In this document: positions 25,291 to 37,100 of the stretch, in pieces | Position numbering within the stretch: the stretch's first letter is position 1 | Layout of the letters: every line of letters starts with the position of its first letter | From: Chitinophagaceae bacterium UBA2375 | GTDB lineage: Bacteria > Bacteroidota > Bacteroidia > Chitinophagales > Chitinophagaceae | NCBI GenBank assembly: GCA_002343985.1 | Contig: DDTB01000008.1 | Location: 48,442-112,441 of the forward strand | Length of the DNA: 64,000 nt | Reading direction: 5' to 3' | The notes under the pieces: generated by a model | What the model saw: only the letters and a program-made list of their open reading frames with translations | Database searches by the model: none | Told to the model about the DNA's origin: nothing | Translations under genes and position numbers: made by a program

Positions 25291-27843
25291 CTATATGTTT
25301 AATGTGCTTTCCAATGTTGTTTTAAATTCGTTTTCGTTGTTGTAATTGTAAAACGGAACGGCTGTTATCAAATAATTGTCCGTGTGGATTTTAATTGTCT
25401 TTTGTTCAGTCCTGATTTCATTTAAAAAGTCTTCTTTCCATTTGTCGTGTCCTTTTAAATGCTCTCCTTTTGGTTCTATGAAAACCTGAAAAGTCATTTG
25501 TTCTCCGTCACGTTGTTTGCAGAACAGTAAAAAGTCCGGTTCAAAAGCACGTCCGATTTTGTCGAAGATTTTTATTTCTCTTTCGTTTCGGATTAGGTAA
25601 ATGTTTTCAAACTTCTGATTCAGTCCTTCAAATCGTCTGGAAAATAGTTCAACAAATTTCTTTTCTTCACTTGTGCCGTGGTTAGCGTTGTATACATACC
25701 AAGGTTCGTTGGCTACTAAAGTTTCTTGACCGTCTTCTCGTTCACTGTCTTTGTAAACTTTGATTTCTTTGTCCTTGAAAACTTTGTGAATAGGTTCTTT
25801 GATATAGTCCGAACCTTCGTATTCGGTTGAATTGCTCTTTATGTCTGCTTCAATGCTTTGCAAAAGTCCGTTTAAAGCTTGCAGATAGTCGAAATGGCTA
25901 ATTTCTTTTAGACGGTTTGATGTTCCGCTGAAAGTGATTTCTAAACCTGCTAAAAAGCCTGTGCTGTCAATGAAATTGGAAAGTGAACCAACACTCGGAA
26001 AGTAATGTGATAAATTCTCGAAGTAGAAAAACGGATTTTGACTTAATGCAAAACGAATTATGTTCTTAGGAATTTCTGTCAGCTTTACATCTTTGGTTTT
26101 GATAGCTTCTGTTTCTGAACTTTCCGCTTCGGCAAAAGCACCCGACATTCTGCCAACTCCTGAAGATAATGTGTGTCTGAAGTTGGTTTTCTTAACTCCT
26201 AAATCAGCGAAAGATTTTATGTTGTCAAAACTCTTTGGGATTTTCTTATTGAAGAAAACGTGACCTTCACGATAAAAGTCTGTTTCTTTAAAGTCTAATT
26301 TTAAAGTCAGTTGTTTGGTGATGAGGTTTTCATCATCTTCATAAATACCCGAATCAACAAGGGCTTTCTTTAATTCCGAAATGTAACGGCTATCTTCTTT
26401 GGTGTGGTAATATAATTCTTCCAAAGTTTTTAAGTCGTTGGAAATATCATCATCAAATTTTCGGGTAAACTCGTCTTGCCCTTCCTCTAAGGCAAACGGA
26501 TAATATCTTGCACCACGACCAATTAACTGGGCTTCTGAAAGTGTGGTTTTTCCTGGCTTTCCGTCTTTGCCATCTCGGTCTTCGTAAAGACGAACAATAT
26601 CAAACAAATTCAAAACGTCCCAACCTTCATTCAGTTTCTGAACTGCAAAAACGGCACGGATTGGATTGTTTTCATCTTCCAAGGTGTTTAGCAATATTTG
26701 GTTTTGCTCGGCTTCTGCGTCATTGTTGGCACTAAGGCAATTTTCCAATCTGAAATTGGCTTGAATACGTTTTACAATTTCATTGGCTGAAATGCTTTTG
26801 GCTTCAAAAAATCGGAAAGCCTTTTGAATGATTGGAACAGTAGAAGTCTTTTGAATTTTCTCTACCATTGCCAACGAAAAATCATCAATTAGTTTGTGAA
26901 AGTTCTCTTTGTTCTGCTCTGATTCTTTGATTGTCTTTTTGGCTTTAAACAGAATTACAGGCTTTAAATTGATATTGTTTGAAGTTGCCAATTCCTGACG
27001 ATACAAATTCAGAATCAAAGCCTGAATGATTCTGTCTTGCTCGTCATACAAAGAACGGATAAGGTTGATTTCTTTGGAATACTTGTCTATACGAAACTCT
27101 GCAAGGTCGTATTTGAAAATTACCTTATCTTGATAGTGTTTTACCAATTCCGCTGTTTCCGTGTCAATAGTTGCCGTAAACTCTAATAAGATATTTTCAA
27201 AATTTGAGTCGTGAATTTTCTTTACGGTGTCTTCCCAACTGCCAAACAAATTGCCCGATTTTGTTCCTGCTACCAAGTGGTGTGCTTCGTCAGCAATCAA
27301 AACCAATTTCTTGTCCTTAAAATCTTCGTAGGTTACGCTGTTTTCTTTGGTGTTGTTAAGGTCAATGTGAAGCTGTTGAATGGTGGTAAACTTCAAATTG
27401 ATATTCTGATTGTCGGCTTCTTCAAAGTTGTCAATCTCTTTGATTAGCACTTCTTTTCCGTCAATCACAATTTTGTTGTTGAACAAGTATTTTGAAGCCT
27501 GTGGATTGAGAAAATTGTCTTTAGTTTTCTGAATGATATTATTGCTGTTTACAAAAAACAAAAAGTTGCGATAGCCCTTTTGGTAAAGGTGTAATATCAA
27601 ACCTGCCATTATCAAAGTCTTTCCGCTACCTGTTGCCATATTGTAAAGCAAGTGAAACGGTCTTTTGGGTTTGCCTTCAAAATCTTCTGAATCGCAGAGA
27701 ATGAAACGCTGAAAAGCTTCTATTTGATAAGGTCGCTGACCAAATCCGGGCTTTAAATTGTCGGTTATGTGATTAGGAACGGTAACTTGTGCAATGGCTC
27801 TTTTACCAAATTCCTGCAATAATATGTCATATAAAAACGCCAT
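25291..27843 (-). CDS. Type III restriction enzyme, Res subunit
   Basis: An 850-residue restriction subunit of a type III system; with Mod it translocates on and cuts DNA. Superfamily 2 helicase motifs are present: Walker A in NMATGSGKTLIMAG (residues 68-81), the DEAH box in LIADEAHHLVAG (about 190), and motif VI in EAQLIGRGARYYPF. The C-terminal nuclease domain has the PD-ExK pattern in FEPDFLLF and FIEPKGEHLKG (about 775-805). The length is somewhat below that of EcoP1I-type Res proteins (about 970). All motifs look intact, so the system is probably active. The ATG lies four bases after the mod stop. Clearly AT-richer than its flanks, suggesting transfer. Confidence 0.92.
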   Translation of the reverse strand: MAFLYDILLQEFGKRAIAQVTVPNHITDNLKPGFGQRPYQIEAFQRFILCDSEDFEGKPKRPFHLLYNMATGSGKTLIMAGLILHLYQKGYRNFLFFVNSNNIIQKTKDNFLNPQASKYLFNNKIVIDGKEVLIKEIDNFEEADNQNINLKFTTIQQLHIDLNNTKENSVTYEDFKDKKLVLIADEAHHLVAGTKSGNLFGSWEDTVKKIHDSNFENILLEFTATIDTETAELVKHYQDKVIFKYDLAEFRIDKYSKEINLIRSLYDEQDRIIQALILNLYRQELATSNNINLKPVILFKAKKTIKESEQNKENFHKLIDDFSLAMVEKIQKTSTVPIIQKAFRFFEAKSISANEIVKRIQANFRLENCLSANNDAEAEQNQILLNTLEDENNPIRAVFAVQKLNEGWDVLNLFDIVRLYEDRDGKDGKPGKTTLSEAQLIGRGARYYPFALEEGQDEFTRKFDDDISNDLKTLEELYYHTKEDSRYISELKKALVDSGIYEDDENLITKQLTLKLDFKETDFYREGHVFFNKKIPKSFDNIKSFADLGVKKTNFRHTLSSGVGRMSGAFAEAESSETEAIKTKDVKLTEIPKNIIRFALSQNPFFYFENLSHYFPSVGSLSNFIDSTGFLAGLEITFSGTSNRLKEISHFDYLQALNGLLQSIEADIKSNSTEYEGSDYIKEPIHKVFKDKEIKVYKDSEREDGQETLVANEPWYVYNANHGTSEEKKFVELFSRRFEGLNQKFENIYLIRNEREIKIFDKIGRAFEPDFLLFCKQRDGEQMTFQVFIEPKGEHLKGHDKWKEDFLNEIRTEQKTIKIHTDNYLITAVPFYNYNNENEFKTTLESTLNI

Positions 27844-27847
27844 TTGC

Positions 27848-29788
27848 TTACTTCTTAATTTGGTAAAAATCTTGAGTTACTTTCTTTTCTTCTTCGGTGC
27901 AGGCAAAATCGGCATCATTGAGCGAAGATAGATTTACATACAATTGGTTTTTGTCCAATAGTTCGCAAAGTAGTTTTCTTTGTTTGTCAATTTCAAATTG
28001 TTTAAAGGCTTCTAAATCGCCTTCAAATTCCTGTAGATTAATGCTGTATTTAAAAAACGCTTTGGCTTTCATCTGATCCCAAATCTGTAAAAGTGCTTTG
28101 CTGTCTTTGGCTTCTTCTATCTGCTCAATGAAAGTTTGGTTGTATTTTTTTAGTTCGAGATATATGAATGAGCCACCGCCTTGCCAATTGATTTGCTGGC
28201 TTAAACCGCCTTGTTCACCATCAATTACCTTTTTCAATCTTTCTACTGCTACATCTTCTATATATCCCATTTGCTCGATTCCTATATATTGTCGTTGCAT
28301 TTTATGGGCAGTTGTTGCAGTTGTTCCACTTCCTAAATGATAATCCATAACAATATCACCTTCAATTGTCGATATTTGAATTATTCGACTTAGTAATGTT
28401 TCAGGTTTAGGAAAGTTGAAAACCTTGTTTCCAAAAAGTTCTCGTAAATGAACAGTCCCCCTTTCAGAGTTTACTTCTTTATCCCACCAAACAGACCTTG
28501 CCAATCTTGAATTGTCTCTATATTTCTCAATAATCATATAGCGACCACTCTCTTGCATTGCTTTGCCTGCAATATTTATATTAAGATTTTCTGCTGCTTT
28601 TTCTTTTCCCCATCTCCAAACAGTTTGTATTCCTTGAGATTTTGCAGGCCAAACTTCAATAAAGCCATCTTTTGGCTCTAAAGACAATTCAAGAAAACCA
28701 TTGTCTAATTCTTTATTTGGATTTACATAAAACGGGTAACATAAATTTGGTCGGTTTTTGTCATTAAAAGCAGTGTTTCGGTTTCTTAATTCTCTGGTTT
28801 CAAAACCACCAATTTCATCTGTAAATGGAAATTCTTTTTCATCGTCAATGAGACGATACATTTCATAATCAAACTGACCCTTAGAAAAAATATGTATGTA
28901 TTCGTGCATATTTGCTATTCCACCATAGTCCCTTCCACGTGGATTATTTACAACAGTAATAGTTTCTATAAACTGTTCTTTGCCAAAGATTTCATCTAAT
29001 AGAATTTTTAAAGTTGCTTGTTCATTGTTGTCGCAGTGTACAAATATCACACCTGTCTTCGAAAGGAATGATTTTGCAACAGTTAATCTATTTTTCATAA
29101 AACTTAACCAAGTTGATTGGTTGAAGTTGTCATTATATTTAAAACTGTCATTACCTGTATTGTAAGGCGGGTCTATGTAAATCAGCTTTACTTTACCTGC
29201 AAATTCTTCTTTCAGTGTATGCAAGGCTAAAAGGTTGTTGCCTTTTATAATCAGGTTATCGGTTATCGTGCCGTTTTCGTTACGGTTAAATTGGTCAAGT
29301 GGTTTTTCTCCGTCTTTGTCAATGCGTTTGGCATTGGTAAACACTTTGGGTTCTAAAAGTTGGGTGATTTCATCCTGTGCCAAAATTTCATTGAAGAAAA
29401 TTTCCTCTCGCTTATCTTCTTCACGGCTTTGTCCGCCTTCCAAAATACAGTCTTTAAATGGCCAAACCAAAGCCACTTCGTTGCGTTGGTTCAGGTATTT
29501 TCCGTCAATGGTCAGTCCAACCTTGTTTTTGTATTGCGTGTAGCTGTCATTCAGGTAGTTTTTCTGTTCCAAAAACTGCACAAATAAATTTTGGTTAAAA
29601 ACCAAAGTGCCTTTCACGTTTACAAAAAACTTCTCTTTCAGGTCCGCATTGTCGAGCAAAAGTCCTATCAATTCTTCATCAAAATTCTGTGCTTTATTAA
29701 GCACCACCCATTTTTTCAGTTCTCCGTTGTCTGTCACGAAGTTGGGTTCTTTCTTGAGTTGTTGCTCTAATGTTGTATATAATTTCAT
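27848..29788 (-). CDS. Type III DNA methyltransferase, Mod subunit
   Basis: A 646-residue adenine-N6 methyltransferase that recognises the target and modifies one strand. The catalytic motif IV is IDPPYNTGND (about residues 203-212), and the AdoMet-binding motif I comes later, as DYHLGSGTTATTAHK (about 482). The DPPY-first order is the beta class typical of Mod. Motif I reads HLGSG where FxGSG is usual, a mild deviation. The region between them holds the target recognition domain (HEYIHIFSKGQFDYE onward), which cannot be matched to a sequence specificity by eye. No simple-sequence repeat of the phase-variable type was seen near the start. Upstream gene of the mod-res pair; AT-rich like res. 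Confidence 0.93.
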   Translation of the reverse strand: MKLYTTLEQQLKKEPNFVTDNGELKKWVVLNKAQNFDEELIGLLLDNADLKEKFFVNVKGTLVFNQNLFVQFLEQKNYLNDSYTQYKNKVGLTIDGKYLNQRNEVALVWPFKDCILEGGQSREEDKREEIFFNEILAQDEITQLLEPKVFTNAKRIDKDGEKPLDQFNRNENGTITDNLIIKGNNLLALHTLKEEFAGKVKLIYIDPPYNTGNDSFKYNDNFNQSTWLSFMKNRLTVAKSFLSKTGVIFVHCDNNEQATLKILLDEIFGKEQFIETITVVNNPRGRDYGGIANMHEYIHIFSKGQFDYEMYRLIDDEKEFPFTDEIGGFETRELRNRNTAFNDKNRPNLCYPFYVNPNKELDNGFLELSLEPKDGFIEVWPAKSQGIQTVWRWGKEKAAENLNINIAGKAMQESGRYMIIEKYRDNSRLARSVWWDKEVNSERGTVHLRELFGNKVFNFPKPETLLSRIIQISTIEGDIVMDYHLGSGTTATTAHKMQRQYIGIEQMGYIEDVAVERLKKVIDGEQGGLSQQINWQGGGSFIYLELKKYNQTFIEQIEEAKDSKALLQIWDQMKAKAFFKYSINLQEFEGDLEAFKQFEIDKQRKLLCELLDKNQLYVNLSSLNDADFACTEEEKKVTQDFYQIKK

Positions 29789-30038
29789 TCGTCTTTTATT
29801 CCAATTTAGTGAATCCGTAAAGTTAGTTTTTTAAGCCGCTTTACCGTCAAAAATGCCCATCAAATTGTCACCTGACTGCAGGTAAATTGGAGAGGGACAG
29901 TGCTGCTTTTTTTATTTTGCAGTTGCATTTACTTTTTTCTGTACCATGTTTGTAATAACTATTGTATTAAGTACTATATTGATACCGTTTCCGATTGGCA
30001 TACACTTGCACCAGTTAGGTACATATAAAACTATACAT

Positions 30039-30395
30039 ATGTTAACCGCCATACATCCAAAACTACCCATGAGGCGAAAATCGGTTACAAAGGAATTTTA
30101 CCTCGATCAGTTAGGGTTTGAGGTATTTGGGGTCGATAATTATGATGCTTACCTGATGATTCAGAAAGACGGGATCCAGGTTCATTTTTTTGAATTCAGG
30201 GATTTGAATCCGCTTGAAAATTATGGCCAGGTTTATATCCGGACCAATGATGTTGAGAAGCTTTACCGGCAGTTTATAGAGAATGGCATACAAATTCACC
30301 CTGCCGGGAGATTGGAGATAAAGCCCTGGGGAATGAAAGAGTTCGCCATTCTTGACCCCGACCATAACCTGCTGACTTTCGGACAAGAACTATGA
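30039..30395 (+). CDS. VOC superfamily (glyoxalase/bleomycin-resistance-like) protein
   Basis: A 118-residue protein of the vicinal-oxygen-chelate fold, from the ATG at 30039 (MLTAIHPKLPMRRK). Upstream in-frame codons to 29946 encode a hydrophobic stretch that is not part of the fold. The layout is beta-alpha-beta-beta-beta: VTKEFYLDQLGFEVFG, YLMIQKDGIQVHFFEF, QVYIRTNDVEKLYRQFIENG, then PWGMKEFAILDPDHNLLTFGQ. The form resembles bleomycin-binding proteins and could serve as an antibiotic-sequestering or small-molecule enzyme; the substrate is unknown. It lies inside the repeat-bounded segment beside the type III system and is transcribed divergently from mod. Confidence 0.82.
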   Translation: MLTAIHPKLPMRRKSVTKEFYLDQLGFEVFGVDNYDAYLMIQKDGIQVHFFEFRDLNPLENYGQVYIRTNDVEKLYRQFIENGIQIHPAGRLEIKPWGMKEFAILDPDHNLLTFGQEL

Positions 30396-30423
30396 TTATT
30401 TATTTCTTGGCAACATCTTCCGA

Positions 30424-30462
30424 AGGGTACGTTGCGTGTTAATGCCCGGTTACAAACCGTGC
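30424..30462 (+). repeat. 39-bp repeat B, right copy
   Basis: Same orientation as the copy at 25089-25127, with mismatches at five of 39 positions by hand count. It is followed within nine bases by hairpin repeat A. Confidence 0.7.
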
Positions 30463-30470
30463 TTTATTTC

Positions 30471-30518
30471 GGTTCGTGTGCCACGAACCGAGGCGGGGGT
30501 GTGCCACGAACCGAGGCG
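30471..30518 (+). repeat. Hairpin repeat A, right copy, with a tandem half-copy
   Basis: GGTTCGTG, loop TGC, CACGAACC at 30471-30489. The 17 bases TGCCACGAACCGAGGCG (30479-30495) then recur exactly at 30502-30518, a 23-base period. Confidence 0.65.
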
Positions 30519-30583
30519 ACAGGGCAATCGGACTTGTTTTGAACTTTTTGTACTTTCATTGTCTCTTAAAGGAAATCTTCAAC

Positions 30584-30949
30584 ATGAATTTTATCATCCG
30601 GCTCCTGGCTACCGCTTTTGTCGCTTATGGCTTATCCACTGTTTTGGGCGGTGTGCATATCAGCAATTTTAAAACAGCCATCCTTTTTGCCCTGGTACTG
30701 GCCGTGATGAACGTACTCCTGAAACCCATCCTCATCATCCTGACCCTTCCCATAACCATTGTTACCCTTGGCCTCTTCCTCCTCTTTATCAATACCCTGA
30801 TCATCCTGATCATTGATTACCTGATGGATAGTATCCGGTTTGATGGGTTCTGGTGGGCATTTTTATTTGCCGTCTGCCTGAGTGTTTTATCTTCCATCCT
30901 CGTTTCCCTCCTCCAGCCTAAACAAAAATCATCCGAATCCGGGTTTTAA
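30584..30949 (+). CDS. Phage holin family 4-like (YvlD-type) small membrane protein
   Basis: A 121-residue protein from the ATG at 30584. Four hydrophobic segments cover nearly the whole chain: LLATAFVAYGLSTVLGG, FALVLAVMNVLLKPILII, ITIVTLGLFLLFINTLIILI and FWWAFLFAVCLSVLSSILVS. The NVLLKPILIILTLPITIVTLG block is characteristic of the family that databases call phage holin family 4 or YvlD; in practice these are chromosomal proteins of unknown function, not lysis holins. No prophage genes are nearby. Upstream in-frame codons to 30476 run through the intergenic repeat and should not be included. Confidence 0.78.
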   Translation: MNFIIRLLATAFVAYGLSTVLGGVHISNFKTAILFALVLAVMNVLLKPILIILTLPITIVTLGLFLLFINTLIILIIDYLMDSIRFDGFWWAFLFAVCLSVLSSILVSLLQPKQKSSESGF

Positions 30950-31123
30950 AGACTTTATCCCTGTTTTTCATCCTTTTTACAATGGAATACCACACAACAG
31001 GTATTTTGAATACATATTTTTATTTATATTTTTACATTCTCTTTCCCGCCTGTATCCTCCGCTAAACCAAGAATCGTAAAACACCTAATTGAATCATTGC
31101 CTTTGCGAGGGGCACTTGTGATT

Positions 31124-34100
31124 ATGCGAAATTTTATATTGAGGGTCCATCTCTTCATCGTGGTAAGTATGTTATCAGGCCTGGTTTCCCGGGCGCAGGT
31201 AGTGACTGTAACAAACCCTACCAATACCATCCCTAACCTGGCAGCATCTTATACCTCATTAGCCAATGCCATAACAGCGTTAAATGCCATTACATCCATC
31301 AGTGGCCCTGTAACCATCACACTGAACGCGGGTAACCCGCAGACGGCGCCTGTTGGGGGCTATACCATTCAGTTTACCAACCCTACGGTTGTTACTGATA
31401 TAGGACGGAATGTGGTTATTGACGGTACGAATAACCTCATCACCGCGAACGCTTCCCTGGTTTCCGGTTCTTTAACGGATGCCCTCATTAAAATTATAGG
31501 TGCCGATTATATTACCATTCAAAATTTCCAGCTCAGGGAAAACCCCGCTAACACTAACGCAACAGCCGGAACCAATAATATGACCGAATGGGGCATTGCC
31601 TTGCTGAGGTCTGCCGCCACCAACGGCGCGCAGAACAACATCATCCAGGGTAATAGCATCACATTAAATAAAACATACAGCAATACTTTCGGTATTTACA
31701 GCAATGTGCGGCATACCGCAACAAATGCTACAACAGTTTCAGATATTACATCTATAGATGGCAGCAACAGCCGGAATAAAATCAGGTTGAATACCATTAC
31801 CAATACCAATGTTGGGATTTGTATGGTTGGTTCTGCCAACACCTCGCTCATGGACAGGGAAAATATGATTGGTATTTTATCGGGTTTGGGCAATACCATT
31901 ACCAATTGGGGAGGTTTTTCCAGGGCTTCAAATTTTGTGTCGACCAGTGGCAGCTCGTACGGGATATACACGAACCACCAAATTTCCGATTCAATTTATA
32001 ATAACATACTGACAAGTTCAAGTATTGGTGGTGGAACCGCGGTAGCTGTCAGGGGTATTTTTAAAGATTATGCCACAGCCCAACCGGATGCATTTTTTGC
32101 CAACTTCAGCAGCAATATCCGCCTTAATACCATCACCATTACCGATAATTTCACGAGTGGGGACATGGATGCCATCAAGGTTTCCGGAAATGGTACGCCC
32201 ATGCCCAATGGATACAGCTTAAACATAAGCACAAATACAATCAGGAACTGTGTAGTAGGTGGAACCGGCTCATCAATAAACTTTACCGGCATTTATAATA
32301 CGTTGGCTGTTGCAAACCTAACCATTCAATCTAACTTCATTCATAGTGTCACATCAACGGCAACCACAGGGGGATTTTTTGGTATCCGGGCTAATGCCGC
32401 AGTTTTTGGCAGTATCAATATCAGTTCAAATGTCTTAGGAAGTTTCACCCAAAATGCCATTACATTTTCCGCAGCTACCTCCGGACAAATATTTGGCATA
32501 CAGGTGAATACCAATGGTAATAATGCCGTGCCGGTTAGCATTTCAGGAAATGGCATCGCAAGAATTGCCCAAGACCAGACAGGAACCGGGGCGCATACTT
32601 ATATACAATTAACGCAATCGCCCAATGCGGCTATTTCAAACAACATATCAAACAACCAATTCATCGACATTACCGCGAATACCACAAGCAGTGTCACGTT
32701 TATTTTAAAGAGCGGTACCATAGCCGCAAACGCCAATTATACTGAAACTTGTACCAATAACAGGATTACGGGTTTTTTTTCAAAAACAGCAGCCGGGGGG
32801 TCCGTTACATTATTTGATTCAGGCACAGGCGCTTCCGGGCCAGGTAACAGTATTTCCCATACAAGCAATAATTTCAGCAACATTACCATCACGGGGGCAA
32901 CCGTTATGCGCGGATGGGTGAATACGGAAGGGATTACAACTTCGGAAGGGCCTACAAAAAATATCAGCACCAACACATTTAATAACTGGACATGCGGCAC
33001 AGGAACTGTTACTGCCATTAATATTAACAATGCCGGGGGGGAATCTCAATTAATAAACAATACTATCTCCAATATTTCAGCCAGCAATGTGGTTGGGGCC
33101 CCAGCCATTATAGGGATTTTTTTAGGGGGCACCAACAGGTGTTCAGAGTTAAATGTCACTTTAAACAGAATCAACAATATTACCCTGACGGGAACGGCTA
33201 CCGGGCAGGTATATGGTATTACAGGAGGCTCATCATTTGTGCCGCTGACAAGGGTTAACCAAAATGTGATTCATACGATTTCGAGTTCGGGCGCCAACCT
33301 GGTTTCAGCGATCAGGTTGACACCTTCAGGAACCACCGGGGCGTACACGATCAATGTAAAGCATAATAAAATATACGGCATATCCGCTACGGGAAACAGC
33401 TTGTCATCCTTAGTAACAGGCATTGATTTTTTTTCCAGCATTAGTACGCCAACCGTCGATATCGCCAATAACATCATCGGGGACCTGCAGTGCCCGCTGG
33501 CATCTGGCGATAACCTGGTCAGGGGTATCAGTATGACTTCCTTGCCCGCAACAGCAAATTACCTGGTTTACTATAACACGGTTTATTTGAACGCAAGTTC
33601 AACCGGAACAAATTTTGGCAGCTCGGCATTGTTTCTGGCAGCCAGCTCCAGTTCAGTTTCAGGAAATGCTGATGTGCGAAACAATATATTTGTCAACACA
33701 TCCACGCCAAACGGTACAGGGATAACGGCAGCGATTAGACGAAGTACGACAACCCTCAACAATTTCTCTACCCTTAGTAACCAGAATATCTATTTCGCCG
33801 GCACCCCATCTGCCAACAGGACGATTTACTATAACGGGTCAGCGTCTTTTCAAACCCTGGCTGCGTATAAAACAGCCGTTGGGCCCACGAGGGAATCCGG
33901 ATCATTTACGGAGATGCCGCCTTTTTTAAGTACGGTTGGATCAGACGCGACGTATTTGCACCTTGACCCTTCAGTTCCCACACAGGCAGAAAGCGGGGCA
34001 GTTAACATCACCGGGGTTAATAATGATTATGATTTCCAAATCCGGCAGGGAAACCCGGGGTATACAGGAACAGGGACCGCCCCCGATATTGGCGCAGATG

Positions 34101-37100
34101 AAATGGAAGGCATATTTACGGAGTTAAATCCGCCGAATATCAGCCTGACCCCATTGGGGAGCCCCATTTGCAATGCAGGCAACCAGACCATCAGCGGGGT
34201 TGTGATTACAGACGATATTTTTGGGGTGCCTTTAAGCGGAGCCAATCGCCCCCGCATCTATTACCGGAAGAATGCCGGCGCCTGGTTTTCTCAGCCCGGA
34301 ACCAATACAGGAGGAACGGGATTGAACGGCACCTGGGATTTCACCATCGTTGTCGCGGATGTGGGTGGATTGTCGGGCGGCGATGTATTATCATATTACA
34401 TCATTGCAGAAGACGAAGCGCCCATACCGAACGTACGGTCTAATCCATCAGATGGGCTGGTGGCCAGTTCCGTTAACAGCGTAACTACAGCACCTACCAC
34501 GCCGTTAACCTATACTTTGAACTATACCTTAAACGGGGATTATTCTGTGGGTATCGGTGGTGATTTTACGACCCTCACCGCCGCTGTCAACACATATAAT
34601 AATGCCTGCGCGATTACAGGTCCGGTGCGGTATAAATTATTGGATAACACATATCCTTCGGAAACATTCCCCATCAGCATCAACAACCATCCCGATGCCA
34701 GCGCCGGCAATACGCTGACCATCTACCCGGCATCCGGAACAACACCCGTTATTTCCGGCACCAGTGCGAACCCCATCATCAGGCTGAACGGGGCAAGGCA
34801 TATCATTATTGACGGCAGGCAGGACGCGTCGGGAACCACCAGGTCGCTTGAAATATTAAATAACGGTAACGCGCACACGATCGAATTTGTGAATGACGCC
34901 AAAAGCAGCGTAATCCGTTACACGATATTGCGTGGGAGCGGCACATCTACTTCCAGGGGCGTACTGGCATTTACCACAGCTGCTGTTGCCGGCACGGGCA
35001 ACGACGACCACCTGGTTGAATTCAATGAAATCCGCGACGGGGCATTCACACCTGCCAACGCGATCTATGCATTGGGTTCGGCAGGACAAACCAACAGCGG
35101 TATCAGCATTTTGAATAACCTGATACATGACTATTTCCTTCCAACTGGAAGGTCTGTTGGATTAAATATTGCCGGAAACTGTACCAACTGGACCATCAGC
35201 GGGAACCGTTTTTATCAAACTGCACAAAGACATAAAACGATCAGCAGCGACCATTACGGCATCTGGGTGGTGAAAGGCGACAATTATACCATCAGCAATA
35301 ACATCATTGGTTTTGCCAATGCATCAGGAACGGGCACTACCGTGCTCACCGGTGTGGGTGCGGGCATACCAGGCTTTCCGACTTCATTTAGCCCGGCTTC
35401 AAGTGTGGCTGTCAGGTTCCTGGCCATGTCGCTCGATTTTGATGTATTGGGCTTAACATCCCAAGTATTGAATAATGAGGTTTCGGGCATCGCTTTGTAC
35501 ACCGCTTCAACCACCGTAAGTGCACCGGGAATTTTTTCAGGCATTTACCAGGAAGCAGGCAATGCGAACATACAAGGTAATATCATTGGCTCCGTATCCG
35601 GTAACTCTTCTGTTTATGTATGTGCCAGCGTGAATAACGCGATTGTATATGGCATCAGGGCGGCAAGTTCTGTAGCCACAACCATTACAAATAATGTGAT
35701 TGGCGGAATCACGGCTTCAGGTACGGACAACCTTGTATCGCCGGCATTTACCGGCATCAGTACCGGCGGCTCAGCCAGTTTTACCATACAAAATAACCAG
35801 GTTGGACATACTGGCGCTGACAATATCCGAGTTGGGTTGTTCAGCAATGCCGGCAATTTATCGTTAAACGGCGCGTCAACGGCAACCAATGGCACGACAA
35901 TCATCAATGGCATACTTTCAAGTACTACCATCAGTTCCAGTTTGCAGATCAATAACAATGTCTTACAGGGCTGGTTGTATACGTCGGCCACCGGATCAGT
36001 ATTTGGAATACAAACCTCAGGCTCTATGCTCACTGTTGGAGCTGGTGTTGAAGCCAACCAAAACAGTTTTGGGAGTACAACAAATACATGGGTTCATTAT
36101 CCAACGGGCAATACAGGAAATCTAATAGCCATACAATTCAATAATAGCGGCGCTTCATCGTATAAGATGAATGAAAATAATATCCGGGGCATTGTACAAT
36201 CTGCTTCCACTGAAAACTATGTGTCATTGCTAACGATGGCTGCCACACCATTTTCCATATCCAGCCAGGTTGAGCTGTCAAATAATCTATTTCATAACCT
36301 GAACCTCCAGACAAAGGATTTTTACCTGATATATGTTTCGGCAATAAGTAACACAACAACCAGTTTGGAAATAGACAGCAACCGGATTGTGGGAAGTCTT
36401 CAGGCCAGCACATTAAGCACCGCAAGGCTGGAATGTATCGCGGTGAATTATCTTGGAACGGCAACCGGTGGAAATCATGTTATCAGGGGAAATGATTTTA
36501 GTAATGTAATTGTTGGGAGTGGTTACCCCATTGTGAATGCCATACAGAATGTATCCAGTGCGCCTGATTTAGTCAATCATCCCATTAAAACTGTACAAGG
36601 AAATGTTTTGTCGAACTGGCAGTTCAATGATGTTGCCAATGTTGTTGGCATACTGGTTCAATTCTGCTCCGGGAACAATGCTTCCATCACACAAAACAGC
36701 ATCAGCAATTTTCAGAATACCGCAACAGGGATCCCATTTATGTATGGGATTGTTGCATCAAGTTTTACAAATACTGAAATTGATATCAGTAAGAATATTG
36801 TTTCAAATTTGGTAGCCGCCGGGGGCGATGTAGATGGGCTTTGGCTGAATACATTGCAAGCGGTGATCCAGTCGAAGGTTGACAGCAATGTAGTCTTTAA
36901 TTTATCTACAACGGGTATTGGGGAAGCCAGGGGCATTTATGTAAGCCCGGTCAACGGAGGCACGGAGAACACCGATTTTTCACGGAACATCCTGTACAAT
37001 ATCAGCGCCGCAGGTGTTGGTGGACGAGCCTATGGGATTAAGACGGACCCGGGCAGCATCAATTTGAAATTTTACAATAACCTGGTTGCAGATATAAAAA

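Noticed and set aside
30584..30949. Prophage holin gene
   Set aside because: The family name is historical; no lysis, capsid or integrase genes are present, and the family is chromosomal and widespread.
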